Assembly (NCBI GenBank): GCA_003646745.1
Contig: QMLM01000034.1
Span: 1-11,470, forward strand
Direction: 5' to 3'
Source: Deltaproteobacteria bacterium
GTDB taxonomy: Bacteria > Desulfobacterota > B13-G15 > RBG-16-54-18
Length of the DNA stretch: 11,470 nucleotides
Shown: positions 1 to 6,901 of the stretch, in pieces
Numbering within the stretch: the first letter of the stretch is position 1
How the letters are laid out: every line of letters begins with the position of its first letter
Translations under genes and position numbers: made by a program
The notes under the pieces: generated by a model
What the model saw: only the letters and a program-made list of their open reading frames with translations
What the model was told of the DNA's origin: nothing
Database searches by the model: none

Positions 1-1
1 A

Positions 2-373
2 GATGTGGCCGAGGGGTCCCTCTGCAATCTGGGGGGTAGTGCCGCCAATCCAGTACTGACTACCTTGCGCTATTTCCGCGATGAGTACGAGGCTCATGTA
101 ATGCAGAAACGGTGTCCTGCCCTGGTCTGCAAGGATCTTATAGCCTATTATATCCTACCTGAGAAGTGTGAGAAGGGCTGCGAGCATTGTGTCCTCACCT
201 GCCCTACCGAGGCGATTGTAAGCGATGAGAAGACAAGGGCAAAGAGGATCCAGCAAGATAAATGTGTCAAATGTGGCACTTGCCTAGAGGTATGCCCTCC
301 TGAGTATAATGCTGTCATAAAGGTCTCTCCCCCGGATAGGATAAAGGAGCTGGAGGCAAAGATAGGTGGCTGA
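2..373 (+). CDS. NuoF/HydB-like NAD(P)H-side flavoprotein subunit, C-terminal part (partial at left edge)
   Basis: The reading frame is open from the window's left edge, so this is the C-terminal end of a longer gene (the family is usually about 550-620 residues). Counting from the GTG at position 5, residues 5-30 contain SLCNLG followed by NPVLTTLRYFRDEYEAH. This is the end of the NuoF/HoxF/HydB domain, and Cys7 would be the last ligand of its [4Fe-4S] cluster. The CPALVCK stretch (Cys37, Cys42) and two ferredoxin motifs follow: Cys55/59/62/66, with a slightly wide first gap (Cx3C), and Cys87/90/93/97. This tail is typical of subunits in NAD(P)-linked [FeFe]-hydrogenases and formate dehydrogenases. 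The FMN and NAD(P)H sites would lie upstream and cannot be seen. It overlaps the next gene by 8 bp, so the two are probably translationally coupled. Which enzyme it serves is inference. Confidence 0.85.
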   Translation, partial: DVAEGSLCNLGGSAANPVLTTLRYFRDEYEAHVMQKRCPALVCKDLIAYYILPEKCEKGCEHCVLTCPTEAIVSDEKTRAKRIQQDKCVKCGTCLEVCPPEYNAVIKVSPPDRIKELEAKIGG

Positions 374-1025
374 GGAATATGTGCAGCTGATCATAGATGG
401 AAGGAAGGTAAAGACGAGAAAAGGAGAGAAGATCCTTTGGGCCGCCCTCGATGCGGGGATAGAGATACCTCATCTATGTGCCATCAGGGAGGCAAATCCG
501 CCTCTTGGTTCATGTAGGCTCTGCTTTGTAGAGGTTGAAGGCAGAGGGGTGGTCGCCTCTTGTATTGAACCTGTGAGAGAGGGGATGGTGGTCCATACGG
601 ATGGTCAGAAGGCGAAGGCCTTGAGGAGAAGGGCCATGGAGCTGTTGCTCGCCTATCATCCCTTAGAGTGCAAGACCTGCGTCAAAAAGGGGAAGTGTGA
701 GTTCTTCCAGCTAGCCGTCTCCATGAAGGTAAAAAAACCCAAAAACTTCCGGCCCTTTCCTCGAGAGGAGTTGCCCGTCGATGAAAGCCATCCCCAAATT
801 GTCTGGGACCCGAACAAATGCATTCTTTGCGGGAAGTGTGTGTGGGTGTGTAAGGAAAAGGTGGGGATGGTCCCCTTTGACTTTGTGCGCAGAGGTTATG
901 AAATGAGGCTTACCACCTTTTTGGGAAGGCCTCTCGGCGAGACCAATTGCACAGGTTGCGGGCAGTGTGTGGAGGTATGTCCGGTGGCGGCATTATATTT
1001 TAAAGAAGGGGCGAAAAAGGGGTGA
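366..1025 (+). CDS. HoxU/NuoG-N-terminal-like iron-sulfur subunit (diaphorase/formate dehydrogenase or hydrogenase module)
   Basis: A 219-residue electron-transfer protein that matches the N-terminal part of NuoG, HoxU or NAD(P)-linked formate dehydrogenase alpha subunits. Visible motifs in order are a plant-type [2Fe-2S] domain (Cys38, Cys50, Cys53, Cys66), the His-Cys3 [4Fe-4S] motif (His98, Cys102, Cys105, Cys111), and two classical ferredoxin motifs (Cys152/155/158/162 and Cys195/198/201/205). All ligands are present. The protein ends just after the second ferredoxin motif, with neither a molybdopterin nor an H-cluster domain, so it is a stand-alone subunit like HoxU. The GTG start at 366 is chosen because GGAGG lies at 352-356, 9 nt upstream, and because MAEEYVQLIIDG is the usual start of the domain. 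It probably passes electrons between the upstream flavoprotein and a catalytic subunit outside the window. Confidence 0.88.
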   Translation: MAEEYVQLIIDGRKVKTRKGEKILWAALDAGIEIPHLCAIREANPPLGSCRLCFVEVEGRGVVASCIEPVREGMVVHTDGQKAKALRRRAMELLLAYHPLECKTCVKKGKCEFFQLAVSMKVKKPKNFRPFPREELPVDESHPQIVWDPNKCILCGKCVWVCKEKVGMVPFDFVRRGYEMRLTTFLGRPLGETNCTGCGQCVEVCPVAALYFKEGAKKG

Positions 1026-1038
1026 GACTGGGGGAGCG

Positions 1039-2094
1039 ATGGCAGAGGGTTTCAATTTTATAGCCACAGGTGTTGGGAGTCTCCCACATCGAGATCCCAG
1101 AGATGCCTGTGAGATCGTCTTCTCTTACATGCCGGAGGCCCCTCACTGGCCTCAACTACCCCGGTTGGATCCTCGGGAGGGGATGATCGACCAATTTCTC
1201 GATGGTATGCCAGGATTGGTCCAGGAGGATGGCAAGGTGTTTTTGCGCAGTCCCTTTGAGCCCCATGAGGAATGGGATGAATTTTTCTCCCGGTATGAAG
1301 AGGGAGACTTAAATTATTTTGCTATAAAGCCGGAGAGGGCACGGGGTCTTTATGCATTTCTTGAGCTTTTAAAGCAATATGATGTCCCCTTTGTAAAGGG
1401 CCAGGTCACTGGTCCTATCACCTTAGGGCTTTCCCTTAAAGATGAAGGGGGGAGATTGTCTCTTTTCGATGAGGGCCTTCGAGATATGATTGTAAAGGTG
1501 GTTTCCATGAAGGCCAGGTGGCAAGAGCGGGTTTTCAGCGAGGTGTTACCGAAGGCAAAGAGCATCATCTTCTTCGATGAGCCCACCCTCAGCGCCTATG
1601 GAAGCCCCTACATGAACCTATATGAGGAGATGGTGGTAGATACCCTCAGGGAGGCGACCAAGGGACTGCGGGGATATAAGGGCGTTCATATCTGTGGCAA
1701 TACGGACTGGCCCATGGTCATGAGAGTGGGATTTGACATCATTGACTTTGACGCATATAATCACCTCTCAAGTTTTGTTTTATATGCAGAAGAGATAAAA
1801 ACGTTTTTTGAAAAAGGGGGAGCAGTGGGATGGGGGATTGTCCCCACAGAGGCAGAGGCCCTCGAGAAGGCTGCCATTGAAGGACTGCTGGCGAGATTGG
1901 AAGGGGGGTTTACCTATCTCAGGGAGAGGGGTATAGCTGAAGGTGCGATCTATAAGGGTTCTTTGATTACCCCCAGTTGTGGTACGGGCTTGTTGAGCAA
2001 AGACGAGGCGAAAAAGGTTTATGAGAGCACAAGACAGATCAGCGCTTTTTTCAGAAAAGGACCTGTAAGTAGTAAGGGGTCAAAAATTGCTTGA
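1039..2094 (+). CDS. Core-MetE-type methionine synthase (cobalamin-independent MetE C-terminal domain family)
   Basis: A 351-residue protein of the MetE/UROD TIM-barrel superfamily, about half the length of classical MetE (around 750) and equal to its C-terminal catalytic domain alone. It has the N-terminal signature TGVGSLPHRDP (residues 10-20), DEP at 180-182, and the zinc-site motifs HIC (His217, Cys219) and PSCGTG (Cys314). Where E. coli MetE has the zinc ligand Glu665, the aligned residue here appears to be Asp238. Stand-alone 'core-MetE' from Dehalococcoides was reported to make methionine from homocysteine with methylcobalamin instead of methyl-folate. The position directly before the corrinoid-protein operon fits that role, but the exact substrate is inferred. 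The ATG at 1039 is preferred over an in-frame upstream start at 967, which would overlap the preceding gene by 59 bp; GGGGAG lies at 1031-1036, unusually close. It begins 13 nt after the preceding gene, so probably shares its operon. Confidence 0.8.
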   Translation: MAEGFNFIATGVGSLPHRDPRDACEIVFSYMPEAPHWPQLPRLDPREGMIDQFLDGMPGLVQEDGKVFLRSPFEPHEEWDEFFSRYEEGDLNYFAIKPERARGLYAFLELLKQYDVPFVKGQVTGPITLGLSLKDEGGRLSLFDEGLRDMIVKVVSMKARWQERVFSEVLPKAKSIIFFDEPTLSAYGSPYMNLYEEMVVDTLREATKGLRGYKGVHICGNTDWPMVMRVGFDIIDFDAYNHLSSFVLYAEEIKTFFEKGGAVGWGIVPTEAEALEKAAIEGLLARLEGGFTYLRERGIAEGAIYKGSLITPSCGTGLLSKDEAKKVYESTRQISAFFRKGPVSSKGSKIA

Positions 2095-2120
2095 CTTATC
2101 CGTTTTTGGGAAGGTAGAAT
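2091..2120 (+). promoter_or_regulatory. Sigma70-like promoter candidate for the acsE operon
   Basis: TTGACT (2091-2096) and TAGAAT (2115-2120) each match the bacterial -35 and -10 consensus at 5 of 6 positions and are separated by 18 bp. The -35 box overlaps the stop codon of the core-MetE gene. A start site near 2127 would leave a leader of about 30 nt before the strong Shine-Dalgarno GGAGGTGA (2142-2149) of acsE. This would let the CODH/ACS operon be transcribed apart from the upstream genes. The assignment rests only on consensus match and position. Confidence 0.5.
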
Positions 2121-2144
2121 TTGTGAAAATATAGACAAAACGGA
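2099..2144. repeat. 8-bp perfect inverted repeat before acsE
   Basis: TCCGTTTT at 2099-2106 and its exact reverse complement AAAACGGA at 2137-2144 flank 30 nt. The left arm lies between the putative -35 and -10 boxes, and the right arm overlaps the first bases of the acsE Shine-Dalgarno site. It could be an operator dyad, or an RNA stem that hides the ribosome site in read-through transcripts. A chance match is possible. Confidence 0.4.
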
Positions 2145-2156
2145 GGTGAGTTTCTA

Positions 2157-3044
2157 ATGATCTTGATAGGAGAAAGCATCCATGTAATTGCGAAGGATGT
2201 ATCTAATGCCATAAAAGAGAGGAATTCAAAGGTAATTCAAGAACTGGCTATAGCTCAGGCCAAGGCTGGAGCTGACTATATAGATCTAAATGTCGGGCCA
2301 GCTAGGAAGGACCCTGAAGAGATGATGCAATGGATAGTGGACGTGGTTCAGGAGGTTGTGGACCTTCCCCTCTCCATAGATACCATGAACCCTGTGGCCA
2401 TGGAGGCTGGCTTGAAGGCGTGTAAGAAGAGGCCCCTCTTGAATTCTGCTTCGAACAAGACCGAGAGTAAGCAACAGATGCTTCCCCTTGCACAGAAATA
2501 TGACTGCGATGTCGTCATATCAGTTATAGCCGATTATGGAATGCCTCCTGATCTCGATGCACGGGTTTCAAGCATCCTCGAGGTGGTGGAGCATGCCAAC
2601 AACCTCGGGATACCAAATGAGAGGATTTGGGTTGATCCTATAATCCTACCCATAAGCACGGCTGGTGAAGGTCAGCGCCATGCAGAGGCAGATCTGGAGT
2701 TTATAAAGATCCTTCCCGATCTCCTTCCAGATGTGAAGTCAACGGTGGGGCTCTCCAATGTCTCCAATGGGATCCCAAAGGAACTTCGCCCCATACTCAA
2801 TCAGACGTTTTTGGTTATGCTCCAGAGGAATGGACTCTATTCGGCCATTGCAGACGTCCTCGACGAGGACCTTGTTCGTTTAGCCAGAGGTGAGATGGAG
2901 GATATTACCAATTTAATCTATAGGGTAATGGATGGGGAAGAGATAGACTTTTCTTCCCTTTCCGACAAGGAGAGGGATTTTGTGAAGACGGCAGAGGTCA
3001 TTATGGGCAAGACCCTTTACTCTGACGCTTGGCTCGAGGTTTAA
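2157..3044 (+). CDS. acsE: Methyltetrahydrofolate:corrinoid/iron-sulfur protein methyltransferase (AcsE)
   Basis: A 295-residue TIM-barrel methyltransferase of the pterin-binding family. It transfers the methyl group of 5-methyl-tetrahydrofolate to the cobalt of the corrinoid/iron-sulfur protein (AcsC/AcsD), the step that links the methyl and carbonyl branches of the Wood-Ljungdahl pathway. Asp75 (in SIDTMNP), Asn96 (LLNSASN), Asp160 (VDPIILP) and Asn201 (GLSNVSN) line up with the Moorella AcsE pterin-site residues Asp75, Asn96, Asp160 and Asn199. It is about 33 residues longer than the 262-residue Moorella enzyme. The extra length lies mostly at about residues 246-278, between DEDLVRLARG and the C-terminal AEVIMGKTLYSD. 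The ATG has GGAGGTGA 7 nt upstream. It is the first gene of the tight operon; acsD follows after 19 nt. Soluble cytoplasmic enzyme. Confidence 0.93.
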   Translation: MILIGESIHVIAKDVSNAIKERNSKVIQELAIAQAKAGADYIDLNVGPARKDPEEMMQWIVDVVQEVVDLPLSIDTMNPVAMEAGLKACKKRPLLNSASNKTESKQQMLPLAQKYDCDVVISVIADYGMPPDLDARVSSILEVVEHANNLGIPNERIWVDPIILPISTAGEGQRHAEADLEFIKILPDLLPDVKSTVGLSNVSNGIPKELRPILNQTFLVMLQRNGLYSAIADVLDEDLVRLARGEMEDITNLIYRVMDGEEIDFSSLSDKERDFVKTAEVIMGKTLYSDAWLEV

Positions 3045-3063
3045 ACTTTATAAAGGAGGGTGG

Positions 3064-3978
3064 ATGATGGAGTATAAGGCACCAATAGAATCTTACCCTG
3101 GGGTGGTGAGGGAGGTGACGATAGGTAAGGGGAATAAGGCCATAAAGCTCGGGGGTGAAAACATCTTACCACTTCATTTTTTTGATGAGGGTTCTCGCCC
3201 CAATGCCCCAAAATTTGCCTTAGAGCTGTGGGATATGAAGCCGGAGGACTGGCCTGAGTGGGGAATTGAGCCCTTTAAGGACGTAATCTCAGATCCTGTT
3301 GCCTGGGGGAAGAAATGTGAGTCCTATGGGGCGGATGCGGTTTGCCTCAGGTTGGTGAGCACTGACCCATCGGTGAAGGATAGCCCCCCAGAGCAGGCGG
3401 CCGAGATAGCCAAAAAGGTGGCGGAGGCGATAAATGTCCCTCTTATCGTCTATGGCTCAGCGGATGCCGATAAAGATGCCCAGGTTCTCCCCAAGGTAGC
3501 CTCCTCCTGCAGCGGGATGAACCTCCTTTTGGGTCCGGTCCTAAAGGAAAATTATGAAGTGGTGGCTAAGGTTGCCTTAGACCATGGCCACACATTGATC
3601 GCCCAAACCCCTGTGGACATCAACCTTTTAAAGGAACTAAACGTAAGGCTCAGCAAATTTTGTCCCTTGGATAGGGTAGTGATAGACCCCTTGTCTTCAG
3701 CCCTGGGCTATGGGTTCGAGTATACCTTTAGCCTAATGGAGCGGGTGAAGCAAGCTGGGGTGATCTTCAAGGATGAGATGACCCAGATGCCGATAATAGC
3801 TGATCTGGGGACAGAGTGTTGGAAGACAAGGGAGGCAAAGGAGAGCAAAGAACAGGCCCTGATTTGGGAAGGGGTAACGGCCCTTTCTTTTCTTCTAGCT
3901 GGGGCAAATGTCCTAGTATTGAGGCATCCCGATACCTTGAATTTAATAAGAGAAATAACCGGAGGTAATGGAAAATGA
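3064..3978 (+). CDS. acsD: Corrinoid/iron-sulfur protein small subunit (AcsD; CdhD-like delta subunit)
   Basis: A 304-residue TIM-barrel protein that pairs with AcsC to form the corrinoid/iron-sulfur protein, the carrier taking methyl from AcsE to acetyl-CoA synthase. Family features include the N-terminal VTIGKGNKAIKLGGEN with LPLHFF, the EWGIEPFKDVISDP stretch near residues 74-87, GADAVCLRLVSTDPS, and a C-terminal region with LGTECWKTREAK followed by SFLLAGANVLVLRHP. No iron-sulfur motif is present, as expected for this subunit. Its length fits bacterial AcsD (about 310) better than the longer archaeal CdhD (around 400 or more). AAAGGAGGG lies just upstream of the two adjacent ATG codons (3064 and 3067), so the start is uncertain by one residue. 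The stop overlaps the next start (ATGA at 3975-3978), which indicates translational coupling to cdhA. Confidence 0.93.
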   Translation: MMEYKAPIESYPGVVREVTIGKGNKAIKLGGENILPLHFFDEGSRPNAPKFALELWDMKPEDWPEWGIEPFKDVISDPVAWGKKCESYGADAVCLRLVSTDPSVKDSPPEQAAEIAKKVAEAINVPLIVYGSADADKDAQVLPKVASSCSGMNLLLGPVLKENYEVVAKVALDHGHTLIAQTPVDINLLKELNVRLSKFCPLDRVVIDPLSSALGYGFEYTFSLMERVKQAGVIFKDEMTQMPIIADLGTECWKTREAKESKEQALIWEGVTALSFLLAGANVLVLRHPDTLNLIREITGGNGK

Positions 3979-6302
3979 GCGAAAAGAAAGAGATGAGAGA
4001 TTTAGTTGAAAAGTTGACCAAAAAGCAGGAGGAGATCAGGGAACTTATCAAGGCAGAGATTGAATGGGAGCCGGTTGGCCCTACGCCTATGCCTGAGGTA
4101 GCTGATCTCAGAAACTGGGATATGAGGCTACTTAAGACATACAAACCCTGGTATGCCCCCTTTTGTGATCTCTGTTGTCTATGTACCTATGGAAAGTGTG
4201 ACCTTACTCAGGACAGAAGGGGGGCCTGTGGCATAGACATAGGTACACAACAGGCGAGGATAGTTCTTTTGGCGTGCCTTATGGGGTGTTCGGCCCATGC
4301 CGCCCATGCAGGCCATATACTTGAATACCTGATAGACAGATATGGGCCGGACAAGAAGATAGACTTGGGTACCTTTATTGAGGTTGAGGCCCCGAATATC
4401 AGGACGGTCACGGGGCTCAAGCCTGAGACCTTGGGGGATCTCAAAAACGCTATAGAATACGTCTATAAGGAGATCACCCATCTGCTCGATTCGACCCACT
4501 TTGGGCAGGAGGGCAGTGCCCTTGACTATGAGTCCAAGGCCCTGCACGCCAGTATGCTCGACCATGTGGGGATGGAGGTGGCGGATATCGCCCAGATAGT
4601 GGGTTTTAACTACCCTACCTCTGTTGCCGACACCCCGTTGGTCGAGATGGGATGGGGCTCGATCGATAAGTCCAAACCCGTGATTTTGGTGGTCGGTCAT
4701 AACCCCGCTACCTCTACTGTGGTCATAGACTATTTGCGGGAGAATGGGCTTGAGGATAAGATCGAGGTCTGCGGGATATGTTGCACCGCTCTGGAGACGA
4801 CCAGATACTCTGATAAGGCGAAGATCGTCGGTCCCCTTTCCCGGCAGCTTTTCTTTGTCAGGACGGGGATTGCCGATGTGATAATGACCGATGAACAGTG
4901 TATTAACACCAATATGCCTGAGGAGGCATCGAAGGTCGGCTCTGCCCTCATAGCTACCCTGGATAAGGCGATGTATGGCCTTGAGGATGCCACGGAGATG
5001 GACACCGACGAGATAATAAAGAGGATGACGGAGAATAAAGAGCACTTCGCCATCTTGGAGCCTGCAAAGGCGGCGGAGGTAGCGGCGAAGGTGGCGATGA
5101 AAATCGCCCCACAGAGAAAAAAGGAGCTCTTGAGCGAGGAAGAGGCCAAAAAACTCGCGGAGAAATGCACCGATTGCGGGATATGTGAGAGGGCATGTCC
5201 AAATCTTTTCTCCATAGGGGATGGAATAACTGAGATGGCGAAGGGCAATTTCGAACCTATGAAGGAGCTCTTTAACCTCTGCATTGGTTGTGGTAAGTGC
5301 GAGCGGGAATGCCCACAAGGGGTGCCTATATTCCGGTTGATGCAGGTGGCGGCTAGCAAGGAGACCTGGAAGGTGAGGGCAGGAAGGGGCGCTGTTATGG
5401 ATACCGAGATCAGAAAGGTGGGGGCACCGATAACCCTAGGGACAATCCCTGGCATTGTTGCCTTCGTTGGCTGCTCCAACTGGCCTGATATTAGGGATAT
5501 TGCCGAGATGGTGGATGAGTTCGCCAGAAGGAAGTATATCGTTGTGCTCACCGGGTGTTCAGCCATGGTCGCAGGAATATGGAAGGATAAAGAGGGAAGG
5601 ACCGTATATGAAAAATATCCTCCGGATTTTGATGCCGGCGGAGTGGTGAACATCGGTTCCTGTGTCTCCAATGCCCATATCTCTGGGGCGGCCATAAAGA
5701 TAGCCAATATATTTGCCAGCCTCCCCCTGCGGGCAAACTACGAGGTAATTGCCGATTATGTGCTAAACAGGGTGGGTGCCTGCGGGGTGGCCTGGGGTGC
5801 GATGAGCCAAAAGGCCGCCTCCATCGGTACCGGGTTCAACAGACTAGGCGTTCCTGTAATATTGGGCCCCCATTCCTCCAAGTATAGGAGGCTTTATCTC
5901 TCGAGGAAGGAAGAGGATGATTGGACGGTGATGGATGCTAGGAAGAGAGAGCTTGTAGATACGGGAGAACCTTCACCTGAGCATTTGGCCTATGTAGCCG
6001 AGACAAAGGAAAAGGCCATGATAATGATCCCCAAGCTCTGCATAAGGAAGAACGACACTCCGCAAGGCAGATCGATCAAGCTCAATCACTACATCTCCCT
6101 CTATAAGAAGTATATGGGTGGTGGTCTTCCCGAGGACCTTCACCTCTATATCCGAAGGGCTGCGGACATCCCCCTTGTATATAGGAAAGAGGTAATGCCC
6201 TATTTGGAGAAGATCGGCTGGAAACCAAAGGAGCCGGTGGGGCTTCCCACACTCATCGGGACCTATCCATCGAAGGTCTCCATCGACTCAGTCATACATT
6301 AA
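3975..6302 (+). CDS. cdhA: Carbon monoxide dehydrogenase, archaeal ACDS alpha-type (CdhA)
   Basis: A 775-residue Ni-Fe-S CO dehydrogenase that interconverts CO2 and CO, supplying CO to acetyl-CoA synthase. It is the long CdhA form; bacterial AcsA/CooS enzymes are about 630-675 residues and lack the inserted ferredoxin domain. The N-terminal B/D-cluster cysteines are Cys64, Cys67, Cys70, Cys75 and Cys85. The inserted ferredoxin domain carries Cys398/401/404/408 and Cys436/439/442/446. Likely C-cluster ligands are His242 (GHNP), Cys270, Cys309 (DEQCI), Cys500 (VGCSNWPD), Cys528 (TGCSA) and Cys563 (GSCVSN), matching the pattern His261/Cys295/Cys333/Cys446/Cys476/Cys526 of Carboxydothermus CODH-II. 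Lys613 in SQKAAS matches the conserved active-site lysine. Nothing suggests loss of function. It starts inside the acsD stop codon and precedes its partner cdhB by 12 nt. Confidence 0.95.
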   Translation: MSEKKEMRDLVEKLTKKQEEIRELIKAEIEWEPVGPTPMPEVADLRNWDMRLLKTYKPWYAPFCDLCCLCTYGKCDLTQDRRGACGIDIGTQQARIVLLACLMGCSAHAAHAGHILEYLIDRYGPDKKIDLGTFIEVEAPNIRTVTGLKPETLGDLKNAIEYVYKEITHLLDSTHFGQEGSALDYESKALHASMLDHVGMEVADIAQIVGFNYPTSVADTPLVEMGWGSIDKSKPVILVVGHNPATSTVVIDYLRENGLEDKIEVCGICCTALETTRYSDKAKIVGPLSRQLFFVRTGIADVIMTDEQCINTNMPEEASKVGSALIATLDKAMYGLEDATEMDTDEIIKRMTENKEHFAILEPAKAAEVAAKVAMKIAPQRKKELLSEEEAKKLAEKCTDCGICERACPNLFSIGDGITEMAKGNFEPMKELFNLCIGCGKCERECPQGVPIFRLMQVAASKETWKVRAGRGAVMDTEIRKVGAPITLGTIPGIVAFVGCSNWPDIRDIAEMVDEFARRKYIVVLTGCSAMVAGIWKDKEGRTVYEKYPPDFDAGGVVNIGSCVSNAHISGAAIKIANIFASLPLRANYEVIADYVLNRVGACGVAWGAMSQKAASIGTGFNRLGVPVILGPHSSKYRRLYLSRKEEDDWTVMDARKRELVDTGEPSPEHLAYVAETKEKAMIMIPKLCIRKNDTPQGRSIKLNHYISLYKKYMGGGLPEDLHLYIRRAADIPLVYRKEVMPYLEKIGWKPKEPVGLPTLIGTYPSKVSIDSVIH

Positions 6303-6314
6303 GGAGGTGAGAAG

Positions 6315-6866
6315 ATGGCTACAATACCGCTTCATCGGGTAAATGTCCTGACAGGGATAAAGGGGGCTACGATCCTGGAGGATCCAGGACAATTCACCAA
6401 GCAGATCGCGAAGGCAAAGAGGCCCTTGCTCGTCCTTGGTCCACGCCTTTTGGAATGGTCTTTAGACGGTAAAATTGTCTTGGAGTATGCCCTTGATATA
6501 GCCAAGGCTGCCAATATCCCGATCTGCGCTACATCTCATCTAAAGGGGAAGCTGACAGAGCTTGGGGTTACACCAGATAGCGTTTACGACGTCGTGGAGA
6601 TAGTGAATGCCCTCAAAGATCCCGATTGGAAGGGTGTCAAGGGAGAAGGGAATCACGATCTGGTGATCTTTTTCGGGATAAGGAGCGATCTACAAAACCA
6701 GTGTCTCTCGGTGCTCAAACACTTTGCCTTCGGTCATCTAAAGACCATGACCTTGGATAAGTATTACTTCCCGCATGCAGATTTTTCCCTCAATAATATA
6801 AGAAAGGATAAGGATTGGAAGGCATTTTTGGAAGATCTAACAAAAAGTTTGCAAACAAAAAGTTAA
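6315..6866 (+). CDS. cdhB: ACDS complex epsilon subunit (CdhB)
   Basis: A 183-residue protein of the CdhB family, a Rossmann-like subunit that binds CdhA in the archaeal alpha2-epsilon2 CO dehydrogenase component. Its exact role is unclear; a link to FAD-dependent electron transfer has been proposed for the archaeal protein. Family features are AKRPLLVLGPRLLE near residues 34-47, the central NIPICATSHLKGKL, a DLVIFFGIRSDLQNQ strand and loop, and the C-terminal LKTMTLDKYYFPHADFS. It has no iron-sulfur motif. Its presence directly after cdhA supports the archaeal-type assignment, because classical bacterial CODH/ACS lacks this subunit. A strong AAGGAGGTGAG site lies just before the ATG, and a 35-bp gap follows before cdhC. 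Confidence 0.9.
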   Translation: MATIPLHRVNVLTGIKGATILEDPGQFTKQIAKAKRPLLVLGPRLLEWSLDGKIVLEYALDIAKAANIPICATSHLKGKLTELGVTPDSVYDVVEIVNALKDPDWKGVKGEGNHDLVIFFGIRSDLQNQCLSVLKHFAFGHLKTMTLDKYYFPHADFSLNNIRKDKDWKAFLEDLTKSLQTKS

Positions 6867-6901
6867 GCTAGAAATAAAGTCTTAGTCAAGGAGGTATTAA
6901 G

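Noticed and set aside
967..1038. In-frame upstream start that would lengthen core-MetE by 24 residues
   Set aside because: It lies inside the last ferredoxin motif of the previous gene, its extra residues look like a shifted reading of that motif, and the ATG at 1039 matches the family's N-terminus.
4179..5318. Long open frame on the minus strand (379 codons) inside cdhA
   Set aside because: It is antisense to a strongly conserved gene, has no recognisable domains, and its openness follows from cdhA codon use.
4730..5707. Second long minus-strand open frame (325 codons) inside cdhA
   Set aside because: Also antisense to cdhA, with low-complexity Ser/Ala-rich composition typical of a shadow frame.
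3975..6302. Calling this gene bacterial acsA/cooS
   Set aside because: At 775 residues, with two extra ferredoxin motifs in the middle and cdhB directly downstream, it fits CdhA much better.
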